Shown here in pieces: positions 55,025-64,000 of a DNA stretch of 64,000 nt. Below the pieces are notes generated by a model. That model saw only the letters and a list, made by a program, of their open reading frames with translations. It was not told the origin of the DNA and did not search any database. This DNA comes from Stenotrophomonas nematodicola (GTDB lineage: Bacteria; Pseudomonadota; Gammaproteobacteria; Xanthomonadales; Xanthomonadaceae). The first letter of the stretch is position 1. Each line of letters starts with the position of its first letter. Position numbers and translations under genes: made by a program. Location: positions 558,001 through 622,000 of the forward strand of contig NZ_WIAY01000002.1 in assembly GCF_009467805.1 (NCBI RefSeq), given 5' to 3'.

Positions 55025-55660
55025 ATGCGCTCCATCCGCACCCTGACCCTGGCAACCCTGACCGCGCTGGCCTTCGCACCGGCCGCATTCGCGCAGGACA
55101 CCACCACCACTGACACCGCTTCGGGCAAGCATTTTGCCGTGGTCGGCGGCGTCTCGCTGCTGCAGCCGAAGAACGACCCGCTCGACGGTGTGCGCAAGGT
55201 GGATGGCGGCCCGGCCCCCACGCTGAGCTTCAGCTACTACATCAACGACAACTGGGCCGTGGAACTGTGGGGCGCCGCCGACAAGTTCGACCACCGCGTG
55301 CGCGGTACCGATGGCGCGCGTCTGGGCACCGTCGAGCAGCAGCCGATCGCGCTGAGCGGCCAGTATCACTTCGGCCAGGCCGACAACGTGTTCCGTCCGT
55401 TCGTGGGCGTGGGCTACTACGAGTCCAATTTCAGCAATGAGAAGCTGGCCAGCGATGTCGGCCACATCGGCCTGGAAACCGCCAAGGGCGCCATTGGCAC
55501 CGTCGGCGTGGACATGAACATCAACAGCACCTGGTTTGCCCGCGCCGATGCCCGCTACATGCATTCGCGTCCGGAACTGACCGTCAACGGCGACGGCACC
55601 GGCGACAAGGCCAAGCTGGACCCGTGGACCGTGGGCTTCGGCATCGGCGCCCGCTTCTAA
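55025..55660 (+). CDS. ompW: OmpW family outer-membrane protein
   Basis: Eight-stranded outer-membrane barrel of the OmpW family, 211 aa, proposed to pass small hydrophobic molecules. Signal peptide 1-23 (ending AAFAQ). Family motifs: GVSLLQPKND, FSYYINDNWAVELWGA, GQYHFGQADNVFRPFVGVGYY and the C-terminal GFGIGARF ending in Phe. ATG 55025 has GAGGAG at 8-base spacing. A hairpin follows the stop. Confidence 0.94.
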   Translation: MRSIRTLTLATLTALAFAPAAFAQDTTTTDTASGKHFAVVGGVSLLQPKNDPLDGVRKVDGGPAPTLSFSYYINDNWAVELWGAADKFDHRVRGTDGARLGTVEQQPIALSGQYHFGQADNVFRPFVGVGYYESNFSNEKLASDVGHIGLETAKGAIGTVGVDMNINSTWFARADARYMHSRPELTVNGDGTGDKAKLDPWTVGFGIGARF

Positions 55661-55689
55661 GCGCCACCCCGCATCCAGGTACGTTCGCG

Positions 55690-55712
55690 ACGGGCCCCTC
55701 AACGGGGCCCGT
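55690..55712 (+). terminator. Probable ompW terminator
   Basis: 9-bp stem ACGGGCCCC/GGGGCCCGT (55690-55698 with 55704-55712), loop TCAAC, then TGTCGTTT, a weak T-rich tail. Confidence 0.6.
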
Positions 55713-55805
55713 TGTCGTTTCCGGACCGTGCACTTTCATCGGGTCTTGTCCGCGCGTGATCGACACTGCCGGCACGGACCCATCCGGGTCCACCCCGGGG
55801 AAGCG

Positions 55806-58853
<3,048 letters not shown>

Positions 58854-58855
<2 letters not shown>

Positions 58856-58876
58856 TGCCGGCCGCCGGCCGGCATT
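58854..58876. terminator. Hairpin between convergent glpK and metQ
   Basis: Perfect 10-bp stem AATGCCGGCC/GGCCGGCATT (58854-58863 with 58867-58876), 3-base loop, overlapping the glpK stop codon. T-runs are too short for a textbook terminator, so it may act mainly as a 3' stabiliser for both genes. Confidence 0.55.
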
Positions 58877-58891
58877 GCGTCCCCATCGCCA

Positions 58892-59686
58892 TCAGAACGC
58901 CGGCAGCACCGCGCCCTTGTATTTCTCGGCGATGAAGGCCTTCACGTCGGGGCTGGTCAGCGCCTTGGCCAGCTGCTGCACGCGGGCATCGTCCTTGTTG
59001 TCCGGGCGCGCGACCAGGAAGTTCACGTACGGCGAATCCCGGCTCTCGATCGCCAGCGCGTCCTCGGTCGGATTGAGCCCGGCATCCAGCGCGTAATTGG
59101 TGTTGATCAGGGCCAGATCGACCTGGTCGAGCACGCGCGGCAGCATCGCCGAATCCAGCTCGCGGAACTTGAGCTGCTTGGGGTTGGCGATGATGTCACG
59201 CTGGGTGGCCAGCGCATTGGTCGGGTCCTTGAGGGTGATCAGGCCGGCCTTGTGCAGCAGGATGAGCGCGCGGCTGTTGTTGCTTGGGTCATTGGGAATC
59301 ACCACGTCCGCACCGGTGGGCACCTCATTGAGCGTCTTGAAGCGGCGCGAGTAGGCGCCGAACGGCTCGATGTGCACGCCGATCACTTTGACCAGATCGG
59401 TCTTGCGGTCGCGGTTGTAGGCATCCAGATACGGCTCGGTCTGGAAGTAGTTGACGTCCACCTGCTTCTGCACGAGCTGGTCGTTGGGCTGCACGTAATC
59501 GTTGAACACGCGCACGTCCAGTTCCAGCCCTTCCTTGGCCAGGATCGGCTTGACCTGGGCCAGGATCTCGGCATGCGGAACGGCCGTGGCGGCGACCACC
59601 AGCTTCTTCGTGTCGTTGCCGGACTTACCGCAGGCGGCCAGGGCCAGCGACGCGGCCAGCAGCGGGAGCAACAGGTACTTTTTCAT
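58892..59686 (-). CDS. metQ: Methionine ABC transporter substrate-binding lipoprotein
   Basis: Periplasmic methionine receptor of MetNIQ, 264 aa. The signal peptide with lipobox LALAAC (lipid-anchored Cys19) precedes the NLPA family core: VAATAVPHAEILAQVKPIL, NDYVQPNDQLVQKQVDVNYFQTEPYL and IPNDPSNNSRALILL. It is separated from metN-metI (10810-12524) by 46 kb. The start ATG 59686 has no Shine-Dalgarno; upstream on the minus strand is a run of nine C (59700-59708) and one of six C directly before the ATG. Confidence 0.94.
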   Translation of the reverse strand: MKKYLLLPLLAASLALAACGKSGNDTKKLVVAATAVPHAEILAQVKPILAKEGLELDVRVFNDYVQPNDQLVQKQVDVNYFQTEPYLDAYNRDRKTDLVKVIGVHIEPFGAYSRRFKTLNEVPTGADVVIPNDPSNNSRALILLHKAGLITLKDPTNALATQRDIIANPKQLKFRELDSAMLPRVLDQVDLALINTNYALDAGLNPTEDALAIESRDSPYVNFLVARPDNKDDARVQQLAKALTSPDVKAFIAEKYKGAVLPAF

Positions 59687-59821
59687 GGGGGGACAATCCG
59701 GGGGGGGGCTGCGACAGCCTTCAACGATACCGCAGGCACCGCCCCCCCGGGTACCGGGGCCACATGACGGTGGGGCATGAGCGGCGGCCGCAGCAGGCGG
59801 GTGCGGCGACCGCAGGCGTTG

Positions 59822-60787
59822 CTACTCGTAGTTGCTCAGCGCCAGCGCCAGCAGCGCCTTGGCCTGTTCGCGCAGCACGGTCGGCTCGATGATCTCGGCA
59901 TCCGACCCGTAGTGGAGCACGTCCATCAGCAGCTCGCGGGAAACGCTGTACGGCACCTTCAGTTCATAGCGGCCGTCCGGCAGGAACCGGCCCTGCTGCC
60001 TGGAATGCCAGTGTTCGTCGGCCACCCAGCGCGCCGCCTTGGCGCTGAACACGATGGTGGCCCAGCCCTTGGGCGCGCCGGAAAAGATGCCGTAGCTCGC
60101 GCCGAGCTGTTCGTCCAGCTCGCTGTCGTCCACGTCGCGGGCCACGGTGTCGACCACCCGCGCCTTGTAGATGCGGTCCACCGCAAAACTGCGCAGTCCC
60201 TCGCGCCCGTGGTCCCAGGCATCCAGGTACCAGTTGTCGCGATAGTGGGTCATGCGCTGCGGGGAGACGGTGCGCTTGGTGGCCTCGTCAGTGGAGCGGG
60301 CACGGTACTCGAACGCCAGCTGCTTGCGCTCCAGCACCGCCGACGCCACCGCACGGAAGCTGGCCTCGTCGAATTTACGGCCGCGGTGCGGAATTACCCG
60401 CACCCGGTCCACCGGCCAGGTCGAGACCCCGGCCTGGGCAGCCAGCAGGCCTTCGATGCGTTGCTGCAGCGGCGCAAGCACGGAGGACAACACGCCACCG
60501 CCAGTACGCGCCAACAAGTGCTGGGAGGCCAGCAGCGCGTGCAGCTCCTCCGAGCTGAGCCACAGCCCCGGCAGCTCGAAGCGGTCGCTTTCATCGGCCT
60601 GGTAGCGGAAGCCGGCCTCGCCGTCGCCCTCCACCGGGGCCATCAGCGCGTCGCGCAGGAAGGCCAGGTCGCGATACACCGTGGCGCGGGAACACGCCAG
60701 TTTCTCCTGCAGCGTCGCCACCGTCACCGGGTAGCGGGCGGACTTGAGCAGGCGATGCAGGGCATTGATGCGTTCATATCGGTCCAT
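59822..60787 (-). CDS. WYL-domain transcriptional regulator
   Basis: DNA-binding regulator of the HTH_11/DeoR-like plus WYL type, 321 aa. An N-terminal winged helix (MDRYERINALHRLLKSARY, CSRATVYRDLAFLRDAL) is followed by the WYL domain (about 140-215) with YRDNWYLDAWDH, which senses nucleic acids or small ligands, and a C-terminal WCX-type region. ATG 60787 begins right at the conserved HTH; upstream frame to 60835 is probably not coding. The target is unknown; it is divergent from the lipoprotein gene (88 bp). Confidence 0.9.
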   Translation of the reverse strand: MDRYERINALHRLLKSARYPVTVATLQEKLACSRATVYRDLAFLRDALMAPVEGDGEAGFRYQADESDRFELPGLWLSSEELHALLASQHLLARTGGGVLSSVLAPLQQRIEGLLAAQAGVSTWPVDRVRVIPHRGRKFDEASFRAVASAVLERKQLAFEYRARSTDEATKRTVSPQRMTHYRDNWYLDAWDHGREGLRSFAVDRIYKARVVDTVARDVDDSELDEQLGASYGIFSGAPKGWATIVFSAKAARWVADEHWHSRQQGRFLPDGRYELKVPYSVSRELLMDVLHYGSDAEIIEPTVLREQAKALLALALSNYE

Positions 60788-60875
60788 GAGCCGATTATGT
60801 CCGAGTCGCCGTCGTTGTGGCGGCATCGGCGGCATCTTCGGCTATCGTGGTGCCCCCTGCCCGGCCGTCCCCGCC

Positions 60876-61499
60876 ATGTCCTCGCCCCTCGTGCGCCTGT
60901 TCCCCGCCGCCCTGCTCGTCATGCTGCTGGGGGCATGCGAGCGCAGCGCCGAGCCGGCCACCCCTGGCCCATCACTGGCCGCGCCGGTGCCGGCCGCCGA
61001 TCCGGCCGGTGAGGTGCTTGCCGCCAGCCGCCGGTTCGGCCAGCTGCGCAGCTTCCAGGCCCACATGCAGATGCAGGGGCCGCGTCCGCTCGAGGCGCGG
61101 ATGGACTTCGTCGCACCGGACCGTTACCGGCTGACCACCGGGGAGGGCGCGCAGACCATCATTGGCGACACCTTCTTCCTGCAGCGCGATGGCGAGGTCC
61201 GCCAGGTTCCGGTGCCGCCGGGGCTGCTGGCACAGTGGCGCAATCCGCTGCCGCCCGATCTGGCACCGGCGCAACTGCAGGTGGAAGCGCTGGGCAGCGA
61301 CCGCATCGACGGTCAGGTCGCGCGCAGGTTCCGCGTCCGCCATGCCACCGCGGCGCCGGACGGCATGCTGTACTGGATCAACGCGCAGGGGCTGCCCGTG
61401 CGCATCCGTCGGCAGGGACAGACCCAGGGACAGGCCTTCGACATCACGGTGTCGTACGCGCGCTTCGACGATCCGACGCTGCGCGTCGATCTACCCTGA
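60876..61499 (+). CDS. LolA/outer-membrane lipoprotein carrier-like lipoprotein
   Basis: A 207-aa lipoprotein with lipobox VMLLGAC (lipidated Cys22). The remainder reads like alternating beta strands (MDFVAPDRYRLTT, FFLQRDGEVRQVPVP, LYWINAQGLPVRIRR), the half-barrel pattern seen in LolA/LppX-type lipid-binding proteins. The family call is tentative; no exact function is claimed. ATG 60876 gives a normal signal peptide; the frame open to 60744 overlaps the divergent regulator. Confidence 0.72.
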   Translation: MSSPLVRLFPAALLVMLLGACERSAEPATPGPSLAAPVPAADPAGEVLAASRRFGQLRSFQAHMQMQGPRPLEARMDFVAPDRYRLTTGEGAQTIIGDTFFLQRDGEVRQVPVPPGLLAQWRNPLPPDLAPAQLQVEALGSDRIDGQVARRFRVRHATAAPDGMLYWINAQGLPVRIRRQGQTQGQAFDITVSYARFDDPTLRVDLP

Positions 61500-61617
61500 A
61501 CAGGCGGAAAGGCCGAACGTCTGCTAAAGCCGGGGCACAGGCGCGGATGTCGCGCTGAACGCTTCAAGTATCATCACCGGCCTGTCCCTCCCCCCTGTCC
61601 GATCCGGAGAACCGTTG

Positions 61618-62394
61618 ATGTCCCTGCGCGTCTCGTTGCTTGTTCCCCTGCTGCTCTGCGCCCCGGTGGCCTGGGCGGAAGACGTTTCCGAGCTGGCCGC
61701 GATGACCTCGCCCTGGAGCGGCAGCGGCGGCGAACTGGGCTTTGCCTCGGCCCGCGGCAACAGCAACACCGAGAGCGCCAACGGTCGCCTGCGCCTGCGT
61801 TACACCGATGACGACTGGGTGCACAGCATGGACCTGTTCGGCCTGCGCTCGCGCTCGGAGTACACCGAAACCAACGATGACGGCAGCACCGTGCGCCGCC
61901 GCAACACCACCGCGAACCGCTATACCGGCAGCGCCGGCAGCGCGCTGCAGCTGGGCGAACACCGCCAGCTCACCGCCACTGTGCGTTACGAGCGCGACGA
62001 TTTCGCCACCTACGACCGCCAGAGCTCGTTCGGTCTCGGTTACGGTACCCGCGTGGTGGACAGCGACCGCTTCTACATCGACGCGCAGATCGGCCCCGGT
62101 GTGCGCCGCACGCACAATACCGAGGACGATGAGACCCGCACCGGCCTGATCGGCCGCGGCCTGTTCGACGTCAAGTACACGCTGACCCCCAATACCGACC
62201 TGGTCAACACGCTGCTGGTCGAATCGGGCTCGTACAACACCTTCGGCCAGAACGATTTCGGCGTGTCGGTCAGCATGAACGAGCACCTGGCGTTGAAAGC
62301 CGGCTGGCAGGCCCGTTACAACAGCGACGTCGCCGAAGACAAGCGCAAGACCGACACGTTGACCACCATGAACGTGGTCTACAAGTTCAAGTAA
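61618..62394 (+). CDS. DUF481 family outer-membrane protein (YdiY-like)
   Basis: A 258-aa protein of DUF481 with signal peptide (about 1-20, ending VAWA) and a barrel of repeating amphipathic strands ending in YKFK. Motifs GELGFASARGNSNTES near the N-terminus and GVSVSMNEHLALKAGW near the C-terminus match the family, thought to form outer-membrane barrels that respond to salt or acid in relatives. ATG 61618 has GGAG nine bases upstream. Confidence 0.9.
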   Translation: MSLRVSLLVPLLLCAPVAWAEDVSELAAMTSPWSGSGGELGFASARGNSNTESANGRLRLRYTDDDWVHSMDLFGLRSRSEYTETNDDGSTVRRRNTTANRYTGSAGSALQLGEHRQLTATVRYERDDFATYDRQSSFGLGYGTRVVDSDRFYIDAQIGPGVRRTHNTEDDETRTGLIGRGLFDVKYTLTPNTDLVNTLLVESGSYNTFGQNDFGVSVSMNEHLALKAGWQARYNSDVAEDKRKTDTLTTMNVVYKFK

Positions 62395-62486
62395 GGGTAC
62401 GCGCCGTCGCATTCGCGCTGACGCTCCACGGTTCGCTGCGCGAATCGTGGGCCCCTTCCCCCCCGGACCCCCACGGCTTCGCGGCC

Positions 62487-62505
62487 GCCCCCTGAGTCAG
62501 GGGGC
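62487..62505. repeat. Palindrome 3' of DUF481 and hemC genes
   Basis: GCCCCCTGA-G-TCAGGGGGC, 9-bp arms around one base, between the convergent DUF481 and hemC genes. A second imperfect hairpin (CACGGTTCGC/GCGAATCGTG) lies at about 62431-62453. Neither has a T-run. Confidence 0.5.
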
Positions 62506-62536
62506 TCCACACCGGAGGAGTGGTCGGCCTTGCACC

Positions 62537-63448
62537 TCAGACGGCGAGCAATTCGCCGGCGCCCCCGTCGAGCAGCCCCTGCGCCACTGCTTTTCCCAAG
62601 GCATCCGGGTCCGCTCCGGACCCCCGCGCCTCGGCGCGGATCAGGCGGCCGTCGGCCACGCCACCGACCAGCCCCTGCAGGAACAGGTCTTCTCCCTCCC
62701 ACTGCGCGAAGCCGGCCACCGGCACATGGCAGCTGCCGTGCAGCGCACGGTTCATCGCGCGCTCGGCCTCCACGCAGGCGCGGGTGCGGGCATCATCCAG
62801 TGCGGCGAACAGCGCCATCACCTGCGCATCCTCGCCATTGCATTCCACCGTGACCGCGCCCTGCGCCGGGGCCGGCAGCCATGCCGGCGCGGCCAGCCGG
62901 GACACGATCCGCTCGCCCAGGCCCAACCGCTCCAGCCCGGCCACGGCCAGCACGATCGCGTCGTAACCGCCGTTGTCGAGCTTGGCCAGCCGGGTATTGA
63001 CGTTGCCGCGCAGGTCCAGCAGCTCCAGGTCCGGACGCAGCGCGCGCAGCTGCGCCTGGCGGCGCAGCGAGGAGGTCCCCACGCGCGCGCCGATCGGCAG
63101 CGCATCGAGCGAGGCGTACAGATTGGAAATGAAGCCGTCGGCCGGATCGTGGCGGGTCAGCATCGCCGGCAGCGCGAACGGTGCGTCCAGCTCCATCGGT
63201 ACGTCCTTGAGCGAATGCACCGCGCAGTCGGCCTCACCGCGCAGCATCGCCAGTTCCAGCTCCTTGAGGAACAGGCCCTTGCCGCCGATGGCGGCCAGCG
63301 AGCGGTCGAGCACCTCGTCGCCACGCGTGCTCATCGGCACCAGCACCACGTCCAGGCCAGGATGCGCCTGGCGCAGGCGATCGGCGACATGTTCGCTCTG
63401 CCACAGGGCAAGCGGGCTCTTTCGGGTGGCGATGCGCAGGGTCTTCAT
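62537..63448 (-). CDS. hemC: Hydroxymethylbilane synthase (porphobilinogen deaminase)
   Basis: Joins four porphobilinogen molecules to hydroxymethylbilane in heme synthesis, 303 aa. The dipyrromethane cofactor is bound by Cys240 in [10 protein letters not shown]; catalytic Asp82 is in [19 protein letters not shown] opens the protein and the arginine cluster [11 protein letters not shown] binds substrate carboxylates. Start ATG 63448. It is 61 bp downstream of the algR-like gene, an order also seen in Pseudomonas (algR-hemC). Confidence 0.98.
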   Translation of the reverse strand: MKTLRIATRKSPLALWQSEHVADRLRQAHPGLDVVLVPMSTRGDEVLDRSLAAIGGKGLFLKELELAMLRGEADCAVHSLKDVPMELDAPFALPAMLTRHDPADGFISNLYASLDALPIGARVGTSSLRRQAQLRALRPDLELLDLRGNVNTRLAKLDNGGYDAIVLAVAGLERLGLGERIVSRLAAPAWLPAPAQGAVTVECNGEDAQVMALFAALDDARTRACVEAERAMNRALHGSCHVPVAGFAQWEGEDLFLQGLVGGVADGRLIRAEARGSGADPDALGKAVAQGLLDGGAGELLAV

Positions 63449-63509
63449 GCCGCCATTATGTCAAAGCCGGCCACGCGTACCGACCCACGGCTGGTACGCC
63501 GCTGCTCCC

Positions 63510-64000
63510 TCACAGGTGCTTGAGGTCCTGCTTGATGCTGGCCACGCAGCGCCGGCTCACCTCCAGCGGCTGCTTGCCGTGGCGAAGCACGGCCTGCACC
63601 TGGCCGGCGCTGTTGCGCCGCAGCTCCATCAGTTCGTGCCGGGCAACCAGGCAGTTGCGGTGGATGCGCACGAACCGCGTGGTGAACTCCTCCTCCAGCG
63701 ACTTCAGCGACTCCTCGATCAGGTCCTCGCCGCGTGCGTGGTGGACCACCACGTACTTTTCCTCGGCCTGCAGGTAGTGAATGTCGTCGATCGGGATCAG
63801 CCGCAGGCTGCCGCGCAGGCGCGCGCACAGCAGGGTGCGTGCCTGCTGGCTGGCGGCAACGGGTTGGCCACCGCGGCCCGCCAGGAAGGTCCGCGCGCGC
63901 TCCAGCGCGGCGGCCAGCCGCTCGGGACGCACCGGCTTCATCAGGTAATCAATGGCGGCCGCCTCGAACGCGGACAACGCGTGCGCGTCGTAGGCGGTGC
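63510..64000 (-). CDS. algR: LytTR response regulator, AlgR-like (5' end outside window)
   Basis: C-terminal 162 residues of a response regulator. The visible receiver end contains the conserved AFEAAAIDYLMKPVRPERL stretch with the switch Lys. The LytTR DNA-binding domain (about the last 105 aa) shows LIPIDDIHYLQAEEKYVVVH and FVRIHRNCLVARHEL. Coding continues through 64000 on the minus strand, so the start and the phospho-Asp are beyond the edge. LytTR plus hemC adjacency suggests AlgR, a regulator of surface polysaccharide and motility functions in relatives. Confidence 0.85.
   Translation of the reverse strand, partial: TAYDAHALSAFEAAAIDYLMKPVRPERLAAALERARTFLAGRGGQPVAASQQARTLLCARLRGSLRLIPIDDIHYLQAEEKYVVVHHARGEDLIEESLKSLEEEFTTRFVRIHRNCLVARHELMELRRNSAGQVQAVLRHGKQPLEVSRRCVASIKQDLKHL

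Overview
The window is a contiguous 64 kb piece of a high-GC gammaproteobacterial chromosome. Gene content, gene order and dispersed repeats point to Xanthomonadaceae, most likely Stenotrophomonas. The strongest signs are many GTAG-type palindromes of the SMAG family described from Stenotrophomonas maltophilia, a YajQ-type cyclic-di-GMP protein, an aceF-lpdA pair in which both proteins carry a lipoyl domain, and a LytTR regulator of AlgR type beside hemC. No tRNA, rRNA, insertion sequence, prophage or CRISPR array was seen. The genus call is inference from sequence features; no database search was run.

Left part (1-14.6 kb): the conserved minus-strand cluster lptM-dapF-DUF484-xerC; a small DUF454 membrane protein; two secreted S9 serine peptidases around a divergent PLP aminotransferase; a small membrane protein; an outer-membrane lipocalin; the methionine ABC transporter genes metN-metI (the binding protein metQ is 46 kb away at 58.9 kb); an EamA exporter and yajQ. 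Two convergent intergenic regions carry expanded SMAG-type repeats: 11 copies at 10.1-10.8 kb and four 112-bp units at 14.1-14.6 kb.

Middle part (14.6-31.4 kb): an aromatic-type alcohol dehydrogenase and aldehyde dehydrogenase pair next to an AcoR-like regulator that lacks the AAA+ domain. A sigma-54-like box and a perfect palindrome lie in front of the aldehyde dehydrogenase gene. Then come DUF1415-SDR, oligopeptidase A, a cysteine-synthase-like PLP enzyme, glyoxalase I and another VOC protein, a radical-SAM/UdgX DNA repair pair, a CBS protein, an alpha/beta hydrolase and glmS.

Transport and regulation module (31.4-39.3 kb): a MacAB-like tripartite efflux set (adaptor, ATPase, two permeases), a secreted PDZ protein, a sigma-54 response regulator and its histidine kinase, all on the plus strand. 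A close match to the sigma-54 consensus (31545-31560) sits about 60 bp downstream of a cluster of TGTCCGC/GCGGACA half-sites, the expected layout for a self-regulated enhancer-dependent operon.

Right part (39.3-64 kb): glmU, a GtrA protein, the complete atpIBEFHAGDC operon with a good sigma-70 promoter and internal stem-loops, an orphan plus-strand terminator suggesting a small RNA or attenuator, an outer-membrane beta-barrel protein, aceF-(secreted protein)-lpdA, a hypoxanthine-DNA glycosylase, ompW, glpD-glpK, metQ, a WYL regulator, a lipoprotein, a DUF481 protein, hemC and the 3' part of an algR-like gene that runs off the window.

The region is mostly core metabolism and envelope function. 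The least explained items are the sigma-54 efflux module, the AAA+-less regulator locus, the UdgX pair, the orphan terminator and the repeat arrays.
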